Source of the DNA: Thermoleophilia bacterium
Lineage (GTDB): Bacteria > Actinomycetota > Thermoleophilia > Gaiellales > Gaiellaceae
DNA length: 64,000 bases
NCBI GenBank assembly: GCA_020845695.1
Contig: JADLFG010000029.1
Span: forward strand, 1-64,000
Direction: 5' to 3'
The notes beneath the pieces were generated by a model. It searched no databases. It was given only the letters and a program-made list of their open reading frames with translations, and was not told the DNA's origin. Shown piece after piece: positions 41,221 through 49,287 of the stretch. Position numbers and translations under genes: made by a program. The stretch's first letter is position 1, and the number at the start of each line of letters is the position of its first letter.

Positions 41221-42384
41221 ATGCGCCGCGGCCACGACCCTGATGTGATCGACGGTCCCGTGACCGGCGAGCCGAAGGCGGAGTCGCAGGGGCCCGGCGC
41301 GAGCGTCGAGACCCTTCCCGGGGTGGGCGTCGTCTCCACTCGGACCGCCGCGCTGCGCCGTCACCTGAGCTTCTGGAACGTGAGCGCGCTCTACGTGTTC
41401 GCGCTCCTGTTCCTCGTCTTCTCGCTCTGGATCCCCGAGCTCTTCCTCACCACGACCACGTGGCGGACGCTGCTCAACGACCAGGCGTTCACCGCGATCG
41501 CCGCCGTCGCCCTGGTGGTTCCGCTGGCGGCGGGGGCGTTCAACCTCGCGATCGGCCTCGAGCTCGGCTTCGCGGCCATCTTCGTGGCCTGGCTGCTCGG
41601 CACGGCGGGGCTACCGATTCCGGCGGCGATCCTCGTGACGCTGCTCGTCGGCGCGACCATCGGCCTGATCAGCGGTCTGCTCGTCACGCGAGCCCGGATC
41701 GACTCGTTCATAGCGACGCTCGGCGTCAGCTCGGTCCTCGCCGCGATGGTCTACTGGGTCTCGCAGGGTCAGCAAATCCTCGGCCTCGGCTCCGGCTTCC
41801 AGGAGATCGCGACGGGGAAGCTGTTCGGCATCACCTACCCCGTCTACTACCTGCTCGCGGTCGCTCTCTGCACCTGGTACGTGCTCGAGTGGACGCCGGC
41901 CGGGCGGCTCGTGTACGCGACCGGGGGTAACCGGGAAGCAGCCAGGCTCGCGGGTGTCCCGACCAGGATCGTGATCACGGGGTCGTTCGTCGCGTGCGGA
42001 CTGGTCGCCGCGATCGCGGGCGTGCTCGTCAGTGCCCACTTCGCCACTGGTGATCCGACTGTCGGCCCCGGGTACCTGCTGCCCGCGTTCTCGGCGGCAT
42101 TCCTCGGCTCGACCCAGTTTCGCAACGGGCGCTTCAACGTCTGGGGGACGCTGGTTGCGGTTTTCGTGCTCGCGACGGGCGTCAAGGGGCTCCAGCTCGC
42201 GGGCGCGCCGGTGTGGATCCCCGACCTCTTCAACGGCGTCGCGCTGCTGCTCGCGGTCTGGCTGTCCCGGCTCGAGCGACGCCGCCGGACCGGCGAGGCG
42301 GCCCGGTCGCTCTTGAAAGGAATCAGGCCGCGCGGGGCAGCAGGCGGCCGCGTCACGAACTCGCCAGATGGGGGTAGCGCATGA
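41221..42384 (+). CDS. RbsC-type ABC permease
   Basis: A 387-residue permease with about nine or ten helices. It has the family pieces FTAIAAVALVVPLAAGAFNLAIG, given here as VPLAAGAFNLAIGLELG, then GLISGLLVTRARIDSFIATLG and TGGNREAARLAGVPTR, the loop that meets the ATPase. The N-terminal 40 residues are hydrophilic and longer than in E. coli RbsC. Its stop overlaps the ATG of the molybdenum enzyme, linking transport to that enzyme. Confidence 0.88.
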   Translation: MRRGHDPDVIDGPVTGEPKAESQGPGASVETLPGVGVVSTRTAALRRHLSFWNVSALYVFALLFLVFSLWIPELFLTTTTWRTLLNDQAFTAIAAVALVVPLAAGAFNLAIGLELGFAAIFVAWLLGTAGLPIPAAILVTLLVGATIGLISGLLVTRARIDSFIATLGVSSVLAAMVYWVSQGQQILGLGSGFQEIATGKLFGITYPVYYLLAVALCTWYVLEWTPAGRLVYATGGNREAARLAGVPTRIVITGSFVACGLVAAIAGVLVSAHFATGDPTVGPGYLLPAFSAAFLGSTQFRNGRFNVWGTLVAVFVLATGVKGLQLAGAPVWIPDLFNGVALLLAVWLSRLERRRRTGEAARSLLKGIRPRGAAGGRVTNSPDGGSA

Positions 42385-44741
42385 CGAACGAGCAGCAGTT
42401 CAAGTGGGTCGGCAAGCCCGTCAGGCGGAAGGAGGATCCTCGCCTGCTCACCGGCCGGGGCCGCTACACCGCCGACATCGAGATCCCGGGCACGAAGCAT
42501 GTCGCGTTCGTTCGCAGCGTGCATGCTCACGCGCGGATCGTCGGCATCGACAGCTCCCGAGCGCTCGCGCTGCCGGGTGTCGTGGCGGTCCTGACGGGCG
42601 CGGAGGTACGGGCGAAGACGAAGCCGATGCTCGGCACCCACTACTTCCCGCAGGTTCCGGGAGAGGCGAAGTTCCCCGAGTTCTGGGCTCTCGCGTCGGA
42701 CAAGGTCAACTACGTTGGGGAGGCCGTTGCCGCGGTGCTCGCCGACAGCCGCTACCTCGCCGAGGACGCGGCCGAAGCGGTCGAGGTGGAGTACGAGCTG
42801 CTGCCGCCGCTCGTCGACGCGGAGGCCGCGCTGCAGCCCGACGCCCCGCTCATCCACGAGGCCTGGGGAGACAATGTCGCGTGGCACATGGTTGCCCCGG
42901 GCGGCGACACCCAGACGGCGTTCGAGAGCGCTGACCGCGTCTACAAGGAGCGATTCCGCTGCCAGCGAAAAGTCGCGGTCGCGCTGGAGCCGCGCTCGTC
43001 GCTGGCGCAGTACGACCCGGCGCGCAAGGTCCTGACGGTCTGGAGCGCCAACCAGCGACCGTTCACGATGCGCGATCAGCTCGTCGATTTGCTCAACCTG
43101 CCACCCGGCTCCGTCCACGTGATCGCTCCGGCCGACATGGGGGGTGGGTTCGGGTCCAAGGCCAACATGTACCCCGAGGACCTGGTGGTCGCGCTGCTGG
43201 CGCTCGAGACGGGGCGCCCGGTGCGCTGGGTCGAGGACCGCCGCGAGCACTTCCTCGCCTGCGGCCACGACTCCGAGCAGATCCACGACATCGAGTTCGC
43301 CGTGGCTGCCGACGGCAAGGTGCTCGGGGTACGCGATCGGATCGTCTCCGACGCCGGCGCGGCCACGAACGCGATCTACTCGGGCGGGGCGATCCAGCTC
43401 ATGGTCGCGACGGCGGTGATGCCGAACACGTACGACATCCCGAACTTCGACTGGGAGGCGCACGCCGTCGCGACGAACAAGTCCCCGCACGGCGGTGCGC
43501 GCGGCTTCGGGCAGATCCCGGGGCGCTTCGCCGTCGAGCGGATGATGGACATCATCGCGAAGGACCTCGGCCTCGACCCGGCAGAGATCCGTCGCCGCAA
43601 CATGGTCACCTCCTTCCCGCACCAGACGGTGACCTACATGCTCTACGACACCGGCAGCTTCACGGAGTGCCTCGAGCAGGCGCTCGAGCTGATCGGGTAC
43701 GACACGTTCCGCGAGGAGCAGCGCGCGGCGCTCGCGGAGGGCCGGTACGTCGGCGTCGGACTCGCGAGCGTGGTCGAGATCGGCGCGCCCAACTCCTACC
43801 TGATGGCGGGCCTGCAGATGAGCGGCTACGCCTCGGCGACCGTGAGCATCGATGCCACGGGTCGGGTCTGCGTCTTCTCGGGTGAAGCCCCGCACGGGCA
43901 GAGCCACGAGACGACCTTTGCTCAGGTGGCCGCGGAACAACTCGGGGTCACGCCGGACGAGGTCGCGGTTACCACGGGCGACACTGCGCTTGCCCCCTAC
44001 TGCACCGGCACCTACGGCAATCGGTCGGCGCCCCTCACCTGCAGCGCGATCTACCAGGCCGCGGGAGACGTCAGGGAGAAGGTGCTGAGGATCGGCGCGC
44101 ACCTGCTCGAGGTCGCGGTCGACGACCTCGAGCTCGATGGTGGCAAGGTCTCGGCAAAGGGTGCGCCGGCCAAGGCGCTGACCCTTGGCGAGATCGCCTA
44201 CACGGCCTACAACGCGCCACTGCGACTCCCGCCGGAGACGGAGCCCGGTCTCGAGATGACGAAGTACTTCGACATCCAGGCTCCGCTGACGCTCGGTAAC
44301 GGGTGCGAGGCGGTCAAGGTCGAGGTCGACCCCGAGACCGGCCAGGTTCGGATTCTCAAGTACGTCGTCGTGCACGACTGCGGCAGGGTCCTGAACCCGA
44401 TGGTGGTCGACGGGCAGCTGCACGGGCAGGTGTGCCACGAGATCGGCTACGCGCTCCATGAGGCGCTCGTGTACGACGAGGGCGGCCAGCTCCTGACGAC
44501 GACGCTGCTCGACTACCTGCTGCCGACCGCCGAGGAGGTCCCGGACGTCGACGTGGCCTCGTTCGAGAGCCCGTCCACTCTGACCACGCTCGGTGCCAAG
44601 GGGATGGGTGAGGGAACCGTCGCGGTTGCCTCGATCGCGAACGCCGTCGAGGACGCTCTGACGCCGTTCGGAGTCAAGATCACCGAGCTGCCGATGAGTC
44701 CGGACCGGGTGCTCGCCTTGATCTCCGGCGCCCGCGCATGA
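42381..44741 (+). CDS. Xanthine-dehydrogenase-family molybdenum hydroxylase, large subunit
   Basis: A 786-residue molybdopterin-binding subunit. Landmarks are the opening GKPVRRKEDPRLLTGRGRYT, the cofactor loop ADMGGGFGSK, GGARGFGQ, and the catalytic glutamate in LGAKGMGEGT. The CO-dehydrogenase active-site loop AYxCSFR is absent, so it is not a form I CO dehydrogenase. Such enzymes insert water-derived oxygen into aromatic or heteroaromatic rings or aldehydes. ATG 42381 overlaps the permease stop. Small and medium subunits follow. The substrate is unknown; in furoate-type pathways a similar enzyme hydroxylates furoyl-CoA. Confidence 0.9.
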   Translation: MTNEQQFKWVGKPVRRKEDPRLLTGRGRYTADIEIPGTKHVAFVRSVHAHARIVGIDSSRALALPGVVAVLTGAEVRAKTKPMLGTHYFPQVPGEAKFPEFWALASDKVNYVGEAVAAVLADSRYLAEDAAEAVEVEYELLPPLVDAEAALQPDAPLIHEAWGDNVAWHMVAPGGDTQTAFESADRVYKERFRCQRKVAVALEPRSSLAQYDPARKVLTVWSANQRPFTMRDQLVDLLNLPPGSVHVIAPADMGGGFGSKANMYPEDLVVALLALETGRPVRWVEDRREHFLACGHDSEQIHDIEFAVAADGKVLGVRDRIVSDAGAATNAIYSGGAIQLMVATAVMPNTYDIPNFDWEAHAVATNKSPHGGARGFGQIPGRFAVERMMDIIAKDLGLDPAEIRRRNMVTSFPHQTVTYMLYDTGSFTECLEQALELIGYDTFREEQRAALAEGRYVGVGLASVVEIGAPNSYLMAGLQMSGYASATVSIDATGRVCVFSGEAPHGQSHETTFAQVAAEQLGVTPDEVAVTTGDTALAPYCTGTYGNRSAPLTCSAIYQAAGDVREKVLRIGAHLLEVAVDDLELDGGKVSAKGAPAKALTLGEIAYTAYNAPLRLPPETEPGLEMTKYFDIQAPLTLGNGCEAVKVEVDPETGQVRILKYVVVHDCGRVLNPMVVDGQLHGQVCHEIGYALHEALVYDEGGQLLTTTLLDYLLPTAEEVPDVDVASFESPSTLTTLGAKGMGEGTVAVASIANAVEDALTPFGVKITELPMSPDRVLALISGARA

Positions 44742-44772
44742 CCGGCCGCAACCCCCAGCCATGGAGGAGACC

Positions 44773-45267
44773 GTGACGCACAGACGACAGATCACGCTCA
44801 CCTTGAACGGAGAGCTGCGAACCGGCGAGGCAGAGCCGCGGCTGACGCTCGCGGACTTCCTACGCGGGGAGCTCGGGCTCACCGGCACGCATCTCGGCTG
44901 CGAGCACGGGGTGTGCGGCTCGTGCACCGTGCTCGTCGACGGCAGTACCGCCCGTTCGTGCCTCATGCTCGCCGTCCAGGCCGATGGGGCGCAGATCACG
45001 ACGATCGAGGGCCTCGCGAGCGGCGAGGAGCTCCATCCCATCCAGCAAGCGTTCTGGGACAACCACGCGCTCCAGTGCGGCTTCTGCACGCCGGGCTTCC
45101 TGACGACGGCGTTCGAGCTGCTGCGGGAGAACCATGATCCGACCGAGGCCGAGATCCGCAGCGCGATCTCGGGCAACATCTGCCGTTGCACGGGCTACGT
45201 CAACATCGTCAAGGCGATCCGCGCTGCCGCGGACGCCATGGCTACGGGCGCGGGGGCCGTCCGATGA
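44773..45267 (+). CDS. Molybdenum hydroxylase small subunit, two [2Fe-2S] clusters
   Basis: A 164-residue iron-sulfur subunit. The plant-ferredoxin-type cluster is in LGCEHGVCGSCTVLVDG plus ARSCLML; the second, helical cluster in CGFCTPGFL and ICRCTGY. It carries electrons from molybdenum to FAD. GTG 44773 is chosen because GGAGGAGA directly precedes it; ATG 44761 would add four residues but has no such site. It overlaps the FAD subunit by four bases. Confidence 0.92.
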   Translation: MTHRRQITLTLNGELRTGEAEPRLTLADFLRGELGLTGTHLGCEHGVCGSCTVLVDGSTARSCLMLAVQADGAQITTIEGLASGEELHPIQQAFWDNHALQCGFCTPGFLTTAFELLRENHDPTEAEIRSAISGNICRCTGYVNIVKAIRAAADAMATGAGAVR

Positions 45268-46133
45268 AGCCGGCGCCGTTCGACCACGTTGCGCCCGGCA
45301 GCATCGACGAGGCGGTCTCGGCTCTGGCGTCGGGAGGCGACGATGCGAAGATCCTCGCCGGCGGCCAGAGCCTCGTGCCGCTGCTCTCCCTCCGCTTCGC
45401 CCAGCCGAGCCTGCTCGTCGACTTGAACCGAGTCTCCGAGCTCGCCTACGTGCGTCCGGCGGACGACGGGGGGCTCGCGATCGGCGCGATGACACGCACG
45501 CACCAGCTCGAGGTCGATCCAATCGTGGCCGAGCGGATCCCGCTCGCCGCGGAAGCGGCGCCGCTCATCAGCCACCGCCAGATCCGCAATCGCGGCACCA
45601 TCGGCGGGTCGATCGCGCACGCCGACCCGTCCGCCGAGCTGCCCGCCGTGGCGCTGGCACTGGGAGCAACGCTCGTGTCGCGCTCTCCGCGCGGCGAGCG
45701 GCAGACGGCGGCAGCCGACTTCTTCCGGGGCTACTTCACGACCGCGCTCGAGGCGGACGAGATCCTGACGGAGGTCCGTTTCCCCCCGGCGAGGCCCGGA
45801 ACGGGTAGCGCCGTGCTCGAGGTTTCGCGCCGGGCCGGCGATTTCGCGCTCGTCGGCGCGGCGGCCACCGTGACGCTCGATGACGGTGCCTGCGCGAGCG
45901 CCAGCGTCGTCGTGTTCGGCGTCGCCGACCGGCCGGTCGCGGTCCCGGCGGCGGCGGAGGTGTTGCGGGGCGGACCGGTGACGGCCGAATCCGCCCGGGC
46001 TGCCGGCGCCGCCGTATGCGCTGCGGTCGAGCCCGGCTCGGACATCCACGCGACCGGCGCCTACCGCAAGCAGGTGGCCGGTGTCCTCGCCCGCCGGGCG
46101 CTCGGGATCGCGGCGGGCCGGGCCGCGTCGTGA
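45264..46133 (+). CDS. Molybdenum hydroxylase medium subunit, FAD-binding
   Basis: A 289-residue FAD subunit of the CoxM/XdhB type. The FAD contacts are ILAGGQSLVPLLSLRFA and RNRGTIGGSIAHADPSAELP, both well kept. ATG at 45264 overlaps the small-subunit stop. The three subunits would form the usual heterotrimer (or its dimer) and pass electrons to a quinone or other acceptor. Confidence 0.91.
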   Translation: MKPAPFDHVAPGSIDEAVSALASGGDDAKILAGGQSLVPLLSLRFAQPSLLVDLNRVSELAYVRPADDGGLAIGAMTRTHQLEVDPIVAERIPLAAEAAPLISHRQIRNRGTIGGSIAHADPSAELPAVALALGATLVSRSPRGERQTAAADFFRGYFTTALEADEILTEVRFPPARPGTGSAVLEVSRRAGDFALVGAAATVTLDDGACASASVVVFGVADRPVAVPAAAEVLRGGPVTAESARAAGAAVCAAVEPGSDIHATGAYRKQVAGVLARRALGIAAGRAAS

Positions 46134-46164
46134 TCCACCGAAACGACCAGAAAGGAGCACGCAG

Positions 46165-46515
46165 GTGAGCCTCACCACGGATCTCTTCGCCGATATCGAT
46201 CGCATGGATGCGGCGGCGTTCGCGTCCTACCTCTCCGACGACTGCGTTCTTCGCTTCGCGAACGCGGACGAGGTGCGGGGCCGGGAGGCGATCGAGCAGG
46301 TGATCGGAGGCTTCTTCCAGGCGATTGGCGGCCTCAACCACAGCATCGTTGACGAGTGGCAGGCGGACGGGACTACGATCTGCCAGCTCGACGTCACGTA
46401 CACGCGCCTCGACGGCGGCCGGGTGACGGTTCCCGCCGTGTCGATCATGCGACGCTCGGGCGAGTTGATCGACGACTACCGGATCTACGTGGATCAGGCG
46501 CCGCTCTGGGCCTGA
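46165..46515 (+). CDS. SnoaL-like (NTF2-fold) protein
   Basis: A 116-residue cone-shaped NTF2-fold protein: DRMDAAAFASYLSDDCVLRFANADEVRGREAIEQVIGGFF is the usual opening, given here as YLSDDCVLRFANADEV. Its end is a YRIYVDQAPLW strand. GTG at 46165 has AAAGGAGCACGCAG ahead. Members are cyclases, isomerases or hydrolases, or have no known activity. It lies in the molybdenum operon, so a role in handling the same substrate is possible. Confidence 0.75.
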   Translation: MSLTTDLFADIDRMDAAAFASYLSDDCVLRFANADEVRGREAIEQVIGGFFQAIGGLNHSIVDEWQADGTTICQLDVTYTRLDGGRVTVPAVSIMRRSGELIDDYRIYVDQAPLWA

Positions 46516-46548
46516 CGGGCTCGACGGGAAGGGGGACGGAGGACAGGG

Positions 46549-47019
46549 ATGCTTGCGATGACGTGGTACCAGTGGTTCACCGGGCTGCACACCCTTGCCG
46601 CCGTGGTCTGGGTCGGAGGCGGCGCCATGCTCGTTCTCAACGCGATCTTGGCCGAGCGGGCCAGGGATCCGGCCGATCTGGCGAGGACGCTCGCGCGCAT
46701 CGGGAAGATCGGCAACAAGGTGTTGACGCCGGCGGCGGTGGCCGCGCTCGCGTTCGGGTTCGCTCTCGTCGAGAACGGCGACTGGTCGTACAGCGAGTTC
46801 TTCGTAGCGTGGGGCCTCGCCGCCTGGGGCCTCTCGTTCGTCACCGGCGCGTTCTTCCTCGGGCCCGAAGCGGGCAGACTCGGGAAGGTGCTCTCGGAGC
46901 GTCCGCCCGACGACCCCGAGGCGCTGATGCGTATGAAGAGGATTCTCACGATCGCGCGCGTGGACGAGGTCATCCTCCTCGGCACCGTTCTCGTGATGGG
47001 CGTCAAGCCCTTCCTCTAG
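46549..47019 (+). CDS. Membrane protein of the DUF2269-like class, copy 1
   Basis: A 156-residue protein with four hydrophobic helices. It opens WYQWFTGLHTLAAVVWVGGGAML and has EFFVAWGLAAWGLSF and a final VILLGTVLVMGVKPF helix. The His in the first helix and the Glu/Gly pattern resemble small haem- or copper-handling membrane proteins, but that is a guess. A close paralogue is at 50022-50498. Both are encoded near an FMN-barrel protein. It ends the long operon that starts at 38386. Confidence 0.65.
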   Translation: MLAMTWYQWFTGLHTLAAVVWVGGGAMLVLNAILAERARDPADLARTLARIGKIGNKVLTPAAVAALAFGFALVENGDWSYSEFFVAWGLAAWGLSFVTGAFFLGPEAGRLGKVLSERPPDDPEALMRMKRILTIARVDEVILLGTVLVMGVKPFL

Positions 47020-47657
47020 GAGCTCCGGCGGTCCGGCTGCCGCCGCGGTGGCCGGACGACGCCGTCTCGTCGCGCGGGGGGGAGGCCTGACCAGCGCTCG
47101 ATCAGGTCGACGTGGAGCCCGAGCTGGTCGAGCACCTTGACGACGGTGTGATCGATCAGCTCGGCAATCGTCTGCGGCCGGTGGTAGAAGCCGGGGACGG
47201 GCGGCAGGATGACGGCGCCGGCCTCGGTCGCCTGGAGCATCAGCCGCAGGTGCCCGGCATGCAAGGGCGTCTCGCGCACGACCAGCACGAGCGGGCGGCG
47301 CTCTTTCAGGCAGACGTCGGCGGCTCGCACGATCAGGTTGTCGTTGTAGCTCGAGGCGATCGCCGAGAGGGTCTTCACCGAGCACGGCGCGACGATCATC
47401 CCGGTGGTGAGGAAGGTGCCGCTGGCGATCGAAGCCCCGATGTTGCGCTCGTCGTGGAGCACGCTCGCGAGCGCGGCGACCTCGTCCGGATCACGACCAA
47501 GCTCGTACTCGATCGTCTTGCGCGCCGCGCTCGAGAGGATGAGGTGGGTCTCGGTCGCCGGCAGCTCCCGCAGCACCTCGAGCAGGCGCACGCCGTAGTG
47601 GGGCCCCGTTGACCCCGAGATCCCAACGATCACGCGTCGCATCGGCTGCTCGTGCAT
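47016..47657 (-). CDS. ubiX: UbiX flavin prenyltransferase
   Basis: A 213-residue UbiX protein. It joins dimethylallyl phosphate to FMN to make the prenylated FMN used by UbiD enzymes. Family motifs are VIVGISGSTGPHYGVRLLE for FMN phosphate, GTFLTTGMIVAPCSVKTLSAIA, ERRPLVLVVRETPLHAGHL and LPPVPGFYHRP. ATG 47657 or 47642 is likely; both lie downstream of the operator. It is divergent from fni, the isomerase that makes dimethylallyl diphosphate, and shares that operator. The UbiD enzyme at 20 kb is the natural client. Confidence 0.93.
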   Translation of the reverse strand: MHEQPMRRVIVGISGSTGPHYGVRLLEVLRELPATETHLILSSAARKTIEYELGRDPDEVAALASVLHDERNIGASIASGTFLTTGMIVAPCSVKTLSAIASSYNDNLIVRAADVCLKERRPLVLVVRETPLHAGHLRLMLQATEAGAVILPPVPGFYHRPQTIAELIDHTVVKVLDQLGLHVDLIERWSGLPPARRDGVVRPPRRQPDRRSS

Positions 47658-47664
47658 ACCTGGC

Positions 47665-47681
47665 GGTACGAGTATCATACC
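47665..47681. promoter_or_regulatory. Island operator between ubiX and fni (site D)
   Basis: The 17-mer GGTACGAGTATCATACC is a 7-3-7 near-palindrome with one mismatch. On the ubiX strand it contains TATGAT, a good -10. On the fni strand a TACACT box at 47684-47689 follows it, nine bases before the ATG. One site can thus control both divergent genes. Confidence 0.62.
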
Positions 47682-47697
47682 GTTACACTCGTTCCTG

Positions 47698-48801
47698 ATG
47701 AGCCGAGCCGGGGAGGTCGAGCGGCGAAAAGCCGAGCACGTGCGGATCGCAGCCGGGCCCGGAGTCGAGAGCCGCCGCGGCGCGGGCTGGGATGACATCC
47801 AGCTCGTCCATCGGGCGCTCCCCGCGACCGACCTCGACCGGATCGACCTGAGCGTGCGGTTTCTCGGCCGCACGCTGCCGACGCCGTTCGTGATCGCCGG
47901 GATGACCGGAGGATTCGAGGGCGCGGCCAGGATCAACGCCCTGCTCGCGCGCGCGGCGGCCCGGCACGGCCTGGCGATGGGCGTGGGTAGCCAGCGGGCT
48001 GCGCTCCGCGATCCCAAGCTCGAGCACACCTACCGCGTCGTCAGGGAGGAGGCTCCGGACACCTACCTGATCGCGAATGTCGGCGCCGCGCAGCTGATCC
48101 CGCAGGCGAGCGGGCCCGCATTCTGCCTCGGGGACGTTCGGCGCGCGGTCGAGATGATCGGGGCCGACGCGCTCGCGCTGCACCTCAACTTCCTCGAGGA
48201 GGTCGTACAGCCCGAGGGTGACCGGCGGGCGCATGGCATCCCCGAGGCGCTCGACGAGCTCTCGGGCGCGCTCGCGGTGCCGCTGATCGCCAAGGAGACC
48301 GGCGCCGGCCTCTCGCGGCCCACGGCGCTCGAGTTGGGACGGCTCGGAGTGCGGGCGCTCGACGTCGGCGGGCGAGGCGGGACGAGCTTCGCCGCCGTCG
48401 AGGCGAGTCGCGCCAGGAGCGGCAGCGATGGCCTGCGCGCTCGCCTCGGCGATGTCTTCCACGACTGGGGCGTGCCGACGCCGGTCTCGATAGCGGCGGC
48501 GCGCGCGGCGGATCTGCCGCTCGTCGCCTCCGGAGGCGTGCGCAACGGCCTCGACGCGGCCAAGGCGATCGCGCTCGGGGCGACCCTGGTCGGGGCCGCG
48601 CGACCGTTCCTGCTTGCCGCGCTCCAGGGTGAGGAGGCGCTCGACGCGCTGGCCGGGCGACTCGTCGAGGAGCTTCGCACGGCGGTCTTCCTGAGCGGCG
48701 GTCGCGGGGTCGCCGATCTGGCCACGGCCGAGCGCGTGGTCCTCGGGGAGACACGCTGCTGGCTCGATCAGCTCGGCTACGGTGGGAGCTGCGCGGGGTA
48801 G
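47698..48801 (+). CDS. fni: Type 2 isopentenyl-diphosphate isomerase (Fni/IDI-2)
   Basis: A 367-residue FMN enzyme that interconverts isopentenyl and dimethylallyl diphosphate. Motifs of the IDI-2 barrel are all visible: RRKAEHVRI at the N-terminus, FVIAGMTGG, MGVGSQRAAL, LALHLNFLEEVVQPEGD with the metal/substrate glutamates, IAKETGAGLSR, DVGGRGGTSF and ASGGVRNGLDAAKAIALGA. ATG at 47698 is close behind TACACT. Its place back-to-back with ubiX, under one operator, suggests that it supplies the prenyl group for prenylated FMN; a general isoprenoid role is also possible. Confidence 0.92.
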   Translation: MSRAGEVERRKAEHVRIAAGPGVESRRGAGWDDIQLVHRALPATDLDRIDLSVRFLGRTLPTPFVIAGMTGGFEGAARINALLARAAARHGLAMGVGSQRAALRDPKLEHTYRVVREEAPDTYLIANVGAAQLIPQASGPAFCLGDVRRAVEMIGADALALHLNFLEEVVQPEGDRRAHGIPEALDELSGALAVPLIAKETGAGLSRPTALELGRLGVRALDVGGRGGTSFAAVEASRARSGSDGLRARLGDVFHDWGVPTPVSIAAARAADLPLVASGGVRNGLDAAKAIALGATLVGAARPFLLAALQGEEALDALAGRLVEELRTAVFLSGGRGVADLATAERVVLGETRCWLDQLGYGGSCAG

Positions 48802-48816
48802 CCCAGGCCGGCGGCG

Positions 48817-49287
48817 ATGTCGAAGCGAACGCTCAAGCAGATACCAGCGGAGCTCGCCCGGCTGCTCGACGGGAGCGAGCTCGCGCGTCGAGTCGGTGAG
48901 ACCTTCGAGCTGCTGACCGTCTCCGGCGACGGTTGGCCCAACACGGCGCTCCTGAGCGTGGGCGAGGTGCTCGCGGGCACGGGCTCCGAGTTTCGCCTCG
49001 CGCTCTGGAAGAACACCCGGACGGCCGAGAGCCTCAGGCGGGACGGCCGCGCCACGCTCACGTGCGTTCTGCCCCCCGCCGCCTACGCCGTCCGCCTCGC
49101 CGACGCGGCTCCGCTGCCCTGTGCGGACGAGTCGCTCGTGTTCTTCTCGTGCCGGATCGAGGCGGTCGAGGTGGACACGGTCGGCTACGCCGAGCTGACG
49201 AGCGGGATCCGCTTCACGCTCCCCGACGCGGCGGCCGTGGTCGGGCGTTGGCAGCGCACGATCGATGCTCTCCGCGACGCCGGCTAG
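48817..49287 (+). CDS. FMN-binding split-barrel (PPOX-like) protein, copy 1
   Basis: A 156-residue protein with the pyridoxamine-phosphate-oxidase-like beta barrel: the strand pattern WPNTALLSVGEVLA, FRLALWKNTRTAESLRRDGRATLTCV and YAELTSGIRFTL. These proteins bind FMN, F420 or haem and reduce or sense small molecules. It follows fni by 15 bases and should be in its transcript. A close paralogue is at 50504-50974. Activity unknown. Confidence 0.72.
   Translation: MSKRTLKQIPAELARLLDGSELARRVGETFELLTVSGDGWPNTALLSVGEVLAGTGSEFRLALWKNTRTAESLRRDGRATLTCVLPPAAYAVRLADAAPLPCADESLVFFSCRIEAVEVDTVGYAELTSGIRFTLPDAAAVVGRWQRTIDALRDAG

Noticed and set aside
38386..42384. Ribose transporter
   Set aside because: Architecture is Rbs-type, but no sugar kinase or pentose gene is near and the operon continues into a molybdenum hydroxylase, so a sugar ligand is not supported.
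35648..45191. Very long open frames on the minus strand (for example 35648-38578, 38437-41184 and 41847-45191)
   Set aside because: They are antisense to well-recognised genes. In very GC-rich DNA the opposite strand stays open, and the products are Arg/Gly/Asp-rich without domains.
42381..46133. Aerobic carbon monoxide dehydrogenase
   Set aside because: The large subunit lacks the AYxCSFR active-site loop of form I CO dehydrogenase; only the general molybdenum-hydroxylase motifs are present.
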